NCBI GenBank assembly: GCA_946543495.1
Contig: CAMNLS010000001.1
Coordinates: forward strand, 1-51,858
Source: an uncultured Selenomonadales bacterium
Lineage (GTDB): Bacteria > Bacillota > Negativicutes > Selenomonadales > Selenomonadaceae
Length of the DNA stretch: 51,858 nucleotides
Direction of reading: 5' to 3'
Below, piece after piece: positions 34,803 through 42,970 of this stretch (positions are counted from its first letter, which is position 1; every line of letters begins with the position of its first letter). Position numbers and translations under genes: made by a program. The notes under the pieces are model-generated. The model searched no databases and was not told where the DNA came from. It worked only from the letters and a program-made list of their open reading frames with translations.

Positions 34803-35330
34803 CTATAGCTTTCGCGTGAGCCACGAAAAGTCATTGCGCTCTTGCTTAGGTTCTTCCCTGTTAAATGTGACCATGACGGTTTTGGGCGTGCACACGAAGA
34901 CATATTCGCTGACCTGCTGAACGTCGCCATCAATGGCATAAGTCGTGCCCAACGCGAAATCGATAATCCGCCGGGCGTGTTCGGGGCTCGTGTCCTCCAA
35001 GTTTATGATGACGGGCACATCTTCGCGAAGGCAATCGGCGATAACTTTTGCGTCGTCGTCGAAGTTCTTCGGTCTGACCGTCGTGATTTTCGATTTGACC
35101 ATGCTTTTGGTCGTGCTATTGTTTGTCATAAAATTATCCCTCGCCGACATCGCCGAATTAAAATCAACTACTTTGTGCCCCGACATAGTCGCGGGCGGCG
35201 GTTGTATTGGCGATTCTTTTTCTTCTGGCTGCGTGGTTGGCAGCTCTTCTTTTGTGCTCATCTTTACTACCTTCTCCTCATCTTTTTCTAACAGTCCGAG
35301 AGAGCGGCTAACCTTGTCGATGATTTCCAT
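34803..35330 (-). CDS. sepF: Cell division protein SepF
   Basis: The 175-residue protein from the ATG at 35330 (GAGGAG 9 bp upstream) has an N-terminal amphipathic membrane-binding helix (MEIIDKVSRSLGLLEKDEEK), a variable linker and the C-terminal SepF domain (VRPKNFDDDAKVIADCLREDVPVIINLEDTSPEHARRIIDFALGTTYAIDG). It anchors FtsZ to the membrane. A longer in-frame start at 35438 would overlap yggS and adds unrelated residues. Confidence 0.96.
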   Translation of the reverse strand: MEIIDKVSRSLGLLEKDEEKVVKMSTKEELPTTQPEEKESPIQPPPATMSGHKVVDFNSAMSARDNFMTNNSTTKSMVKSKITTVRPKNFDDDAKVIADCLREDVPVIINLEDTSPEHARRIIDFALGTTYAIDGDVQQVSEYVFVCTPKTVMVTFNREEPKQERNDFSWLTRKL

Positions 35331-35355
35331 GCATTCAAACTCCTCTCGCAAATTT

Positions 35356-36009
35356 TTATCTGTAGGATCTCTCGCCGAAGATAGCCGTACCGACTCGAAC
35401 GACGTTTGCGCCCTCCTCGACTGCGATTTTATAATCATGCGTCATGCCCATTGACAAGAAGTCGAAAGCCACCCGATTAGTCTTCAGCCCGTCGAAGAGT
35501 TCACGCATTGTTTTAAAGAACGGGCGACACTCATTAACGTCTTCCAGATTCGGCGCAATCATCATCAGCCCGCGCAGTCGAAGGTTCTTTGCCGCGTCGA
35601 CGAACTTTATCAGCCCGTCTAAGTCCTCAAGCATTACTCCAGACTTTTGCGGCTCGCGGGCGGCGTTGACTTGGATTAGCACATCTTGAACCTTGCCGAT
35701 TGAAGCCGCCGCCTTGTCGAGTGCCGCCGCTAAGTGTTGGCTGTCGACCGATTGAATCAAATCGAAGAGCTTGACTGCCGCCTTAGCCTTGTTGGTCTGC
35801 AGGTGCCCGATTAGATGGCGGGTGACTTTGCGGTTAAGCGTTTGGAATTTCTCCGCCGCCTCTTGAACGCGGTTTTCGCCAATGTCGGTTGCTCCCGCGT
35901 CGATTGCCTCGCGCATAAGGTCAACGCCATGATTCTTCGTCACCGCGACCAAAGTTATTTTATCGCCTAGTTCGTCTCTTATCGCTTGAAAGTTTTCTGC
36001 TACGCTCAA
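35356..36009 (-). CDS. yggS: YggS/PLPBP pyridoxal-phosphate homeostasis protein
   Basis: The 217-residue protein has the PLP lysine in TLVAVTKNHGVDLM, the IGENRVQEA and HLIGHLQTNKAK motifs and the C-terminal SMGMTHDYKIAVEEGANVVRVGTAIFG. It keeps free PLP in balance and is the first gene of the division string. TTG start with GGAGGTGA upstream, 25 bp from sepF. Confidence 0.96.
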   Translation of the reverse strand: MSVAENFQAIRDELGDKITLVAVTKNHGVDLMREAIDAGATDIGENRVQEAAEKFQTLNRKVTRHLIGHLQTNKAKAAVKLFDLIQSVDSQHLAAALDKAAASIGKVQDVLIQVNAAREPQKSGVMLEDLDGLIKFVDAAKNLRLRGLMMIAPNLEDVNECRPFFKTMRELFDGLKTNRVAFDFLSMGMTHDYKIAVEEGANVVRVGTAIFGERSYR

Positions 36010-36044
36010 ACGTCTTTCACCTCCACATAAAAATTTTCACGCAT

Positions 36045-36073
36045 ATATTAAACTAGTTGCCTTGCCGCGTCAA
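36045..36073 (-). promoter_or_regulatory. Promoter of the yggS-sepF-ylmH-divIVA operon
   Basis: On the minus strand TTGACG (36073-36068) and TAATAT (36050-36045) have a 17-bp spacer and lie 36 bp before the yggS start codon. Confidence 0.65.
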
Positions 36074-36113
36074 TGAAAACAGCTTGAATAAATTTCCATG
36101 CGCCAAAAAATAT

Positions 36114-36142
36114 TTGTCGATTGCCGCCTCGAATAGTATAAT
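36114..36142 (+). promoter_or_regulatory. Promoter of the CorC-like gene
   Basis: TTGTCG (36114-36119) and TATAAT (36137-36142) with a 17-bp spacer. Transcription from here would include the structured 36150-36236 leader. Confidence 0.65.
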
Positions 36143-36149
36143 GCGGAAA

Positions 36150-36236
36150 GCAACGTGACGTTGCATCCAATGGACGCGGTTGAGTCTTCGATGAGTCGGA
36201 GCAAATTACCGCGCTCGAACTTTTTTTTAACGGAGG
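36150..36236 (+). promoter_or_regulatory. Structured 5' leader of the CorC-like gene, shares sequence with other intergenic loci
   Basis: A perfect hairpin GCAACG-TGA-CGTTGC (36150-36164) is followed by an outer stem CGCGGT (36175-36180) with ACCGCG (36209-36214). This encloses a second hairpin CTTCGA-TGAG-TCGGAG, and then a run of eight Ts lies just before the GGAGG site. Parts recur at 18243-18271, 45111-45136 and 50555-50578. It may be a regulatory RNA or a mobile intergenic repeat that landed in the leader. Confidence 0.55.
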
Positions 36237-36243
36237 TTTGTTA

Positions 36244-37563
36244 ATGGACATCGTGCCCATATTACTGCAAATGTTTCTCGTGGCGTTCCTGATTGCAATG
36301 AACGGTTTCTTCGTGGCGGCGGAGTTCTGTTGCGTTAAAATGCGTCCGTCGCGATTGGAAACGCTAATCCAAGAGGGCAACACGCGAGCCAAGTACGCAA
36401 AGAAATTAATCGACGAACTAGACGAGGCATTATCAGTCACGCAACTGGGAATAACTTTGGCGTCGCTCGGACTCGGCTGGGTCGGCGAACCATTCGTAGC
36501 AGAACTAATCGCACCTTTGATTCACGCGGCGGGCTTCGGCGAGACTTTGGGGCATACAATCTCGTTCGCGCTTGCCTTTTCCCTGATAACTTCAATGCAC
36601 ATCATCTTAGGCGAGCTGACACCCAAGAGCATGGCAATCGCCGCCTCGGAAAAAATCCTACTCAACATTGCGATACCGATGCTTATCTTCTGGAAGGTCA
36701 TGTATCCGTTCGTGTGGCTACTCAATCGGACGGCAAGCTTTGTAAGTCATCACCTGGGCTTGAGCATATCTGAGGGCGAAGTCGCGCACAACCCGGAAGA
36801 GATTCGCCTGCTCATGAAGGAAAGCCGCAAGCAAGGACTCGTCGACGATACGGAAGTTGATTTCGTGGATAACGTCTTCGACTTCACCGAACGCAACGTC
36901 CGCGAAATCATGGTGCCGCGCCCCGATATGGTTTGCCTTTACCTAAACAAGACTTACGAAGAGAACCTAGCGACGATTCTTGAAGAGGAAATGACACGCT
37001 ACCCGATTTGCGACGAGGACAAGGATCATATCGTCGGCTTCCTGCACATCAAGGACTTGACGAACGTTTTGATTCAGGGCAAGCGCAAACCGAGCTTCAA
37101 GAAGTTAGCGCGGAAAGTTTTCTTCGTGCCGGAGAGCATGGACGTTAGTGTATTGCTGGAGACAATGCAAAAGAACCGTTCGCAGCTGGCAATCGTCGTT
37201 GACGAGTACGGCGGGACGGCTGGCATGGTCACGATTGAAGACATTATCGAGGAGATTGTCGGCGACATTCAAGACGAGTTCGACGAGGAACGCCCCGATG
37301 CCGAGAAACGCGATGATAATCTTTATTCGATTGATGCGAAGATGTTGCTTGAAGAATTGGAAGACGAATTCGGCATTAAAATTGACGAAGAGGACGTTGA
37401 CACGGTTGGCGGCTGGCTCAATGATAAATTGGGCGGCGAACCGCGCGTCGGTCAATCAGCGGCGTTCGAGGGCAATACTTTTTACGTTGAAGAGGTCGAA
37501 GGCTTGAGGATAACTCGCGTGCTGATTCGGCTTGCTAAAAAAATTAAGGAGGACATCACATGA
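36244..37563 (+). CDS. CNNM/CBS/CorC-HlyC family membrane protein (divalent cation efflux type)
   Basis: About 439 residues: a DUF21/CNNM domain with four membrane helices (to about 190; FLIAMNGFFVAAEFCCVKMR, LGELTPKSMAI), a CBS pair (EIMVPRPDMVCLY, YPICDEDKDHIVGFLHIKDL, LAIVVDEYGGTAGMVTIEDIIEEIVG) and a C-terminal CorC/HlyC domain (DTVGGWLNDKLG). Relatives export Mg2+ or Co2+ and are often misnamed hemolysins. ATG at 36244 with GGAGG 7 bp upstream. The next small gene overlaps by 4 bp. Confidence 0.93.
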   Translation: MDIVPILLQMFLVAFLIAMNGFFVAAEFCCVKMRPSRLETLIQEGNTRAKYAKKLIDELDEALSVTQLGITLASLGLGWVGEPFVAELIAPLIHAAGFGETLGHTISFALAFSLITSMHIILGELTPKSMAIAASEKILLNIAIPMLIFWKVMYPFVWLLNRTASFVSHHLGLSISEGEVAHNPEEIRLLMKESRKQGLVDDTEVDFVDNVFDFTERNVREIMVPRPDMVCLYLNKTYEENLATILEEEMTRYPICDEDKDHIVGFLHIKDLTNVLIQGKRKPSFKKLARKVFFVPESMDVSVLLETMQKNRSQLAIVVDEYGGTAGMVTIEDIIEEIVGDIQDEFDEERPDAEKRDDNLYSIDAKMLLEELEDEFGIKIDEEDVDTVGGWLNDKLGGEPRVGQSAAFEGNTFYVEEVEGLRITRVLIRLAKKIKEDIT

Positions 37564-37847
37564 ACGACAAAGATTATTTTAACTTCAACGTGCTCAGCAT
37601 GTACGATAAGCGCATGAAAAAGGCGGTAAAGAAAGCTAAAAAGCGCGGAACAATTTCAGCGGCAGAGGCAAAGGAATTGGAGCAAATGAACTTCGCAGAC
37701 TTAACATCTATGTTGGCACTCATGATGGGCGAAGTGGACATGGCACGCGACTTTCAAAAGTTCGGCACGGTAAAAGTTCCAGAGGAGCAGCTTGACGAAT
37801 TAAAACGAAAACAGGAAGAGCAAAGTCCGCAAGGTAAGAACCTATAA
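37560..37847 (+). CDS. Small hypothetical protein coupled to the CorC-like gene
   Basis: The 95-residue, highly charged, helical protein has no recognised domain. It has a basic patch MKKAVKKAKKRG and a helix-rich ADLTSMLALMMGEVDMARDFQKFG. Its ATG overlaps the stop codon of the CorC-like gene (ATGA), so it is probably co-translated and may interact with it. No signal peptide or membrane segment. Confidence 0.75.
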   Translation: MNDKDYFNFNVLSMYDKRMKKAVKKAKKRGTISAAEAKELEQMNFADLTSMLALMMGEVDMARDFQKFGTVKVPEEQLDELKRKQEEQSPQGKNL

Positions 37848-37853
37848 AAAAAT

Positions 37854-37876
37854 ATCCCCGACTGAACGTCGGAGAT
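37854..37876 (-). terminator. Terminator downstream of def
   Basis: ATCCCCGAC and GTCGGAGAT form a 9-bp stem with one mismatch; on the minus strand it is followed by a T-rich run (37853-37846). The same hairpin lies just after the plus-strand gene ending at 37847. Confidence 0.75.
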
Positions 37877-37891
37877 TCACTTAGCTGAGGT

Positions 37892-38365
37892 TCATTCCTC
37901 CGTTTTTTTTCTGCCCTGCGTTATGTTCTTAGCAATGTCAATGAATAGTCGCCCGTCAAGGTGGTCAAGCTCGTGTTGAATGCAACGACTAAGCAAGCCT
38001 TCCGCCTCCAAAGTTTTCTTCTTGTTGAAGCGGCTAATGTACTCGACGCGAATTTTTTCCGCACGCTCCACATCGCCGAAAAGATTCGGGCAAGAAAGGC
38101 AACCTTCCTCGCCGACTTTAGAGCCTTCACGATAAACGATGACGGGGTTAATCAAGTCGTAGCGATTCTTCTTGTCCACGTCGACAACGCAAACGCGAAT
38201 TGACTCGCCAACTTGCGGCGCGGCAATTCCAACACCGTCACTCGCGTACATTGTCTCCGCCATGTCGTCTAGGAATCTCCTTAAGCGTTTGTCAATCTTA
38301 TCGACCGGTGCACAAATTTTTTTCAAGACGGGGTCGCCCGCCTTTTTTATTTCAAGCAATGCCAT
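37892..38365 (-). CDS. def: Peptide deformylase
   Basis: The 157-residue protein has the three deformylase motifs GVGIAAPQVG, EEGCLSCP and QHELDHLDG, providing the metal ligands (Cys and two His) and the catalytic Glu. It removes the formyl group from new proteins. GGAGG precedes the ATG. It lies 62 bp after the Hsp70-like gene on the same strand and may share its transcript. Confidence 0.98.
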   Translation of the reverse strand: MALLEIKKAGDPVLKKICAPVDKIDKRLRRFLDDMAETMYASDGVGIAAPQVGESIRVCVVDVDKKNRYDLINPVIVYREGSKVGEEGCLSCPNLFGDVERAEKIRVEYISRFNKKKTLEAEGLLSRCIQHELDHLDGRLFIDIAKNITQGRKKTEE

Positions 38366-38427
38366 ATGTCTGCCTCCAAAATTTTTTCTACTTGAACGTT
38401 TCGACGCCGCGTAGATTTTTTCCTACT

Positions 38428-39891
38428 TCAATATCCTTCAAGATGAATCTCCACGTTTGATGATTTGCCAGTGCGTTTGTCGATTGCTTCAAGTTTCATA
38501 AGCCCGCTTTTATCAATCGTCATCGTTAAAAGGGTCTCGTCGCCCTTCCTGCTACCTTCTATCCCGTGAATCTCAATCTCGCCGATGTAGGTTCCGTCTT
38601 CGGGCATATAAACTTCGTCTGTGCATTCCGATTCGTAGACCGCAATATAAGTGCTCGATAAACCGTCGCGAACCTTACTGGAATTTGATTCGCCGCTCGT
38701 CGGCAATTCGTCGCCCTTGTAAATGATATTGTAAATCCGTAGGCGGTTATAATCTTTGTAGCGGCTGAAGTCTTGAATATACCTCGCGCCGTAAGAGAAT
38801 TTGCAGATGTCATGAAGGAAACTTTCTTCCGTCAAGTGTTCGGCATAAATCGCCGCTCCAAACGCAATAGCTTTCTCCGGCTCAAAGATTTTTATCTCGA
38901 TGCCGGGATAATTCTTCTCGAACGCCTTGCGGACTTGCGGCATGTTTGAACTACCGCCGACAAGGACAATGTAATCAATCTTAGTCGAACAGTTCTGCTT
39001 GAGCTTGTCGACCATGCGCATTGTATCCTGCAAAAGCTCGGACGTTATCTTCTCGAACTCCGCGCGCGTTATCTCGAAGTCGTAATCATCGCCGCCGACT
39101 TCAACATATGATTCGTATCGTTCAAGCCGTGACAGCTGATGCTTAGCTTTAATCGCCGCCTTTAAGATTTTATTCTCCGCCCGTGCATTGAACTTTATAG
39201 CGGGTTCTTGCTCGCGACACTTGCGCTTAATCAGCTCGCCAAGAAGTTTATCCCAATCACGCCCGCCAATCCTCAGCATTTCCGAATCAATGACCTTGTA
39301 CCACTCCGAAGAATTTTTATCGGAACGAACAATCGCAACGTCGCACGTACCGCCGCCCAAGTCATATACTAAAATAGTTTTATCGTCCTCACCGGCGGGC
39401 GCATTGAAGTAAGCAATGGCAGCGGCAACTGGTTCGCGAATGAATCCAAGAACTTTCAAGCCGGCTTCCTCCTGCGCGGCGTCGCGAATGAAGTTAAGCT
39501 CGCGAAGTGTAAACGCCGCCGGCACCGAGACAACTGCGCCGTCAATCTCCTGCGACATGAGCTGTTGATATTCAATGCCCTCAAGTGCAACTTGATTAAT
39601 CTCGCGGAAGATGTGCCCGACGATTTTTTTCTTGTCGAAGGTCTTGCCGTCAAGCTGGTAAGTTTTTTGGTTAGGATTGCTAATCTCCATTTTGATATTG
39701 CGAACGATGTTATCCGGGTGACGGTCGCCTTGGTCTTCAGCGGGAATACCAATCAAAATGCCTTGACTGTTGTCGTAGTAGAAAACCGACGGCAGTCCGT
39801 ATTGTCCACTATGCAAGAGCGTTGCGGGGTTTCCATTTATCATCGCGGCGGGCAATGAAAAGCTCGTGCCGAAGTCTATTCCTATCTTCAT
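38428..39891 (-). CDS. Lid-less Hsp70/DnaK-like ATPase
   Basis: The 487-residue protein has an Hsp70 nucleotide-binding domain (about 1-375) with phosphate motif GIDFGTSFS, VSVPAAFTLRELNFIRDAA, the second phosphate loop VYDLGGGTCDVAIV and the adenosine motif VLVGGSSNMPQVRKA. The remaining about 110 residues form a short beta-rich part; the helical lid and the usual C-terminus of the about 610-residue DnaK are missing. It is the last gene of the kinase-vWA-phosphatase operon and starts 6 bp after the GrpE-like gene. It is not the housekeeping DnaK; it probably acts on the partner proteins of this cluster. Confidence 0.9.
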   Translation of the reverse strand: MKIGIDFGTSFSLPAAMINGNPATLLHSGQYGLPSVFYYDNSQGILIGIPAEDQGDRHPDNIVRNIKMEISNPNQKTYQLDGKTFDKKKIVGHIFREINQVALEGIEYQQLMSQEIDGAVVSVPAAFTLRELNFIRDAAQEEAGLKVLGFIREPVAAAIAYFNAPAGEDDKTILVYDLGGGTCDVAIVRSDKNSSEWYKVIDSEMLRIGGRDWDKLLGELIKRKCREQEPAIKFNARAENKILKAAIKAKHQLSRLERYESYVEVGGDDYDFEITRAEFEKITSELLQDTMRMVDKLKQNCSTKIDYIVLVGGSSNMPQVRKAFEKNYPGIEIKIFEPEKAIAFGAAIYAEHLTEESFLHDICKFSYGARYIQDFSRYKDYNRLRIYNIIYKGDELPTSGESNSSKVRDGLSSTYIAVYESECTDEVYMPEDGTYIGEIEIHGIEGSRKGDETLLTMTIDKSGLMKLEAIDKRTGKSSNVEIHLEGY

Positions 39892-39897
39892 TGAATG

Positions 39898-40977
39898 TTA
39901 CCTCCCGAAAAAATTTCCAAACCGCGTAGCATTATTCGTTGACTGCGCGGCAGGTTCGACGATTTCAACTTCAGCCTTCCTAAGGACTCGCCCCTTATAA
40001 ATCAAGCCGACGTTCAAAACCTTAGCAACCTTAGCCGAATTCGACGGGCGGACGGTGTTCGTTACCTTGTGCCGCGAAGTGTCAAGCGGAATATCCGTTT
40101 CGTTGATGAGTTCGGCACCGAGCATCGCCAATGACTGTTCCACGTAACGAGCAAAACTTTTGCAACGCTTGATAAGTTTATCGTAGCCCTTTTGCGTATC
40201 GGGTTGCGGGTGACGTTGTGCAGTCTCGTTAATCATGTCGAACAGCTGCACCAGTTGATTTATCGGCTCCTCCAATGTCTTGAAGTCAAGCCCGTCCCGA
40301 ATGTCCGAAATAGTTTTCAGCGTGCCTTGTAAGCGCGGCAACTCGTCTTGCAACGCGAGTTGAACTTTTTTTATCTCGTCGATGATTTTCTCGTCGTCGG
40401 TGCGTCGATTATCGGCGAATGTCTTTAAGCTCTGTAAAAGTTCTTTATCTTGTTCATTGGCTTGCGGCGTTGGAATCGAAACCTCAACGCGCTTCTCAAC
40501 TATTCGTTCGACAGGTACTTCAATCCGTTTCTCAATGATTCGTTCACCGGCACAAAACTTTCCGAGCCCTTCGTCCAATGCAATTAAATTCTTTTGCAAC
40601 GGTTGCAAACCTTCGTTGCTTAGTTGCACGCCGTGAAAGATGCGTTCGGCATTACTTGCAAAGACATTAAGGCACGATTCAAGATTTTCAGCAAGGGCGA
40701 CGTTTAGCCCGTAGACGACAGTGAACAAGTCGAAGCTCGTGTACAGATTGAATGACACTTGCACGGGCTCCAGCGAAAAATTTTTCGTTGGCAAGACTAG
40801 ATTATTGACTCTGCACAGCGTGGATATAAGCGGCGAAGTTTTTTTAGTCGTCAGCTCGTAGAAAGTCATCGTCATTAGTTGAAGATAAAAATTTTTCAGG
40901 ACGGGTACGGCTGCGGCATTCGGATTGTTCTTCGCGAAGGTCAATGCCTCTTTATAAAGTTCAAGGCTGTTAATCAC
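39898..40977 (-). CDS. GrpE-like protein with long N-terminal extension
   Basis: The 359-residue protein starts at GTG with GGAGG 8 bp upstream. The first about 150 residues are helical and unrecognised. A charged coiled coil follows, containing two near-copies of IEKRIEVPVERIVEKRVEV around residues 147-167. The C-terminus (about 270-345: KSFARYVEQSLAMLGAEL, then VLNVGLIYKGRVLRKAEVEIV) resembles the GrpE head domain (GYxxxGRVLRPAxV). Adjacent to an Hsp70-like gene, a nucleotide-exchange role is a good inference. The resemblance is weak and needs profile search. Confidence 0.65.
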   Translation of the reverse strand: MINSLELYKEALTFAKNNPNAAAVPVLKNFYLQLMTMTFYELTTKKTSPLISTLCRVNNLVLPTKNFSLEPVQVSFNLYTSFDLFTVVYGLNVALAENLESCLNVFASNAERIFHGVQLSNEGLQPLQKNLIALDEGLGKFCAGERIIEKRIEVPVERIVEKRVEVSIPTPQANEQDKELLQSLKTFADNRRTDDEKIIDEIKKVQLALQDELPRLQGTLKTISDIRDGLDFKTLEEPINQLVQLFDMINETAQRHPQPDTQKGYDKLIKRCKSFARYVEQSLAMLGAELINETDIPLDTSRHKVTNTVRPSNSAKVAKVLNVGLIYKGRVLRKAEVEIVEPAAQSTNNATRFGNFFGR

Positions 40978-40994
40978 GATTTGTTCCTCCTTTC

Positions 40995-42068
40995 CTATTG
41001 TAAGAGTGAACGATATTTTTCTCGAAGTCTGGTAGCTTCTTCAGCAATTTTTTTCAGCGTGGCGTTCGATGACTCAATCATTTTCTTATTTTCTATGGAT
41101 AGCCTTTCTTTTGTTTCTTGAAGTAATTTAGCAGGTGTAATCACGGTGGGTGCGGCGGGTTCCTCTTCGACAGGCGCGGGTGGTTGTTCTTTGGTTTGCT
41201 TGAGTAAATTTAAATCGTTCGTCACGAGATACGCCAAAGAAATATCGTCGTTGCTACCGTGCTCGGTCATATAGGGCAACAGTTCATTGCGCAACGCCTC
41301 GCGCGTCTTCTCAAAGCCGCTATTAATCATGCTATCAATCACGGTGCTGGCGTAGAGCTTGTAAAGGTACTTCGCGTTGTCGCCAATCGGATAGCAATCG
41401 TCTAGACCGTCGGTGCTAAGGAAAATCGCGACGGGCGCAAGCGGCGAATCCTCCGCGCAATCCAAGACGACGTGACGAAACTTTTTATAGCCGTCAACGT
41501 CACAAAGCGAAGTCGTCACGTATCCAAAGCTATCACTGTCGGGCGGCACGGGCACTTTAAATTCTCCGTTCTTCTGCAACACAACACAGCTTCCGTCGCC
41601 GATTTGAACAATCAACACTTGCCAGCCGATTGACACCGCGCAGATTAAAGTTGTGCCGTAAGCCACAGGGATATATTGTTCGTCGGTAGTGAATCGCGCC
41701 TTGTATTTGTCGCTGACGTTTTGCCAACGCGGCTCATCATCGCGGACGGGATTTTTTATCCAATCGGCTTTGACTGCTTCGCGCCACGCCTCCCACAATT
41801 TGAGTTCAAAATTTATGATGCTACTGTCTGAAAAAGTTTCGCCCGCTGAAATGCCATCGCAAAAAATTTTTATCTGTTCAAAGGCAATTTCAACTGCAAG
41901 TCGTGCGCCCGTGTCAGAGCGGAAATAATCTTTGCCGCCATGACCATCAGCAATGGCAATCGCTTGCACGCCGTCGAACTCCAGCACTTGAGCAAAGTCC
42001 TGGCAGGGTAAGCCGCGTTCACGATACTTTTTCCCGTGAACGGACGCGGCGAACGTGCTGAATCTCAT
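40995..42068 (-). CDS. PP2C-family protein phosphatase
   Basis: The 357-residue protein has a PPM/PP2C catalytic domain (about 1-270) with the metal motifs AIADGHGGKDYF (Asp41, Gly42) and FLSTDGLDDC, and a late GSNDDISLAY. A Pro/Glu linker and a C-terminal coiled coil (about 305-357) follow, which could hold a partner. It should remove phosphate from Ser/Thr, acting against the kinase of the same operon. Such kinase, PP2C and vWA triads are known in TerY-type systems. Confidence 0.92.
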   Translation of the reverse strand: MRFSTFAASVHGKKYRERGLPCQDFAQVLEFDGVQAIAIADGHGGKDYFRSDTGARLAVEIAFEQIKIFCDGISAGETFSDSSIINFELKLWEAWREAVKADWIKNPVRDDEPRWQNVSDKYKARFTTDEQYIPVAYGTTLICAVSIGWQVLIVQIGDGSCVVLQKNGEFKVPVPPDSDSFGYVTTSLCDVDGYKKFRHVVLDCAEDSPLAPVAIFLSTDGLDDCYPIGDNAKYLYKLYASTVIDSMINSGFEKTREALRNELLPYMTEHGSNDDISLAYLVTNDLNLLKQTKEQPPAPVEEEPAAPTVITPAKLLQETKERLSIENKKMIESSNATLKKIAEEATRLREKYRSLLQ

Positions 42069-42084
42069 TTGACCTCACGCCCCT

Positions 42085-42876
42085 TTACCATTCCTCATCG
42101 TCAAAGACCTGGCTTGTGTGAACTGGATTGATTGCGCGTGAAGAAACATTCCCGATGATTTGAAGAATAGTCTTTAGCTCTTCAGCCGTAAGCCCTCTGT
42201 ATTTCCTTGCCGCCGATGAAAACTCCGCAACGAAATTAATCGCCTCTTCCATTTCACGGATATTCAATCGCCGCTCGGATTTACTTTTCTCCGGCGAATA
42301 ACTTATGTGTTTGATAATTTCCTCTGGATTTAAAGTGTGCAGGATTATGCCTTCCTTGCCGACGAACTCGCGCAGAACATCATCATTTGCCGCACCATAG
42401 CCAACCGCCACACGCGAAGCTATCTTGTACCAGATATTTTTCCTGAGTTCAGCCAAAGCAGATTTATAGTCGTCAGTCGGCTCGCCGTCCATAAAGAGAA
42501 TCAAAAGCGGCGATATGAATTTCGAGGCGGGATTAAGAAAGCCGCTCTCGTCAGAAAGTTTTTCGTTCAAGGCACTCAAAGCCGTGCCCATAGATGTAAT
42601 TCCGCCCGCTTCCAAATCATTCCAAGAGTTCTGCACGTCTTCGGGCTTAAGCAATTCCTCGCCGCCGACAACCCATTTAGCTTCGTTGCTGAACGTCATA
42701 ATCGCCACTCGGATTTCAACGTTAGGATTTGAATCGTTCTTGGCAATCAATTCGGACATAAAATTTTCAATCGCGCTGTTTAGGGCACCAATCGGCGCAC
42801 CCACCATGCTCCCCGACGTGTCTAGCAAAAAGATTACGGGGCAAACCTTGCGCGGCATCTTATCAAACATACTCAT
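42085..42876 (-). CDS. vWA-domain protein (TerY-like), copy 2
   Basis: The 263-residue protein from the ATG at 42876 (GGGGAG 8 bp upstream) is a von Willebrand A domain with an intact MIDAS: DTSGSM near residue 20, a conserved Thr in GGITSMGTAL and FMDGEPTDDY. It is close in sequence to the next vWA protein, but after the domain has a helical extension (about 215-245). It ends in DDEEW. A metal-dependent adhesion fold of this kind mediates protein binding rather than catalysis. A terminator-like hairpin separates it from copy 1. Confidence 0.92.
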   Translation of the reverse strand: MSMFDKMPRKVCPVIFLLDTSGSMVGAPIGALNSAIENFMSELIAKNDSNPNVEIRVAIMTFSNEAKWVVGGEELLKPEDVQNSWNDLEAGGITSMGTALSALNEKLSDESGFLNPASKFISPLLILFMDGEPTDDYKSALAELRKNIWYKIASRVAVGYGAANDDVLREFVGKEGIILHTLNPEEIIKHISYSPEKSKSERRLNIREMEEAINFVAEFSSAARKYRGLTAEELKTILQIIGNVSSRAINPVHTSQVFDDEEW

Positions 42877-42910
42877 AAAAATTTCTCCCCCGTCCTTTGA
42901 TAGCAAGCTT

Positions 42911-42943
42911 AGAAAAATCCCCTGAAAGACTTTTCAAGGGATT
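42911..42943 (-). terminator. Terminator-like hairpin between the two vWA genes
   Basis: On the minus strand AATCCCTTGAAAAG pairs with CTTTCAGGGGATT (one mismatch) and is followed by a TTTTTC run. It lies in the 94-bp gap inside the operon and would lower expression of the downstream vWA, PP2C, GrpE-like and Hsp70 genes. Confidence 0.7.
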
Positions 42944-42970
42944 GTGTCTTATTCAAGCTCAGCAAAAGAT

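Noticed and set aside
35331..35438. Longer SepF start overlapping yggS
   Set aside because: The ATG at 35330 gives the conserved membrane-binding helix and has GAGGAG upstream.
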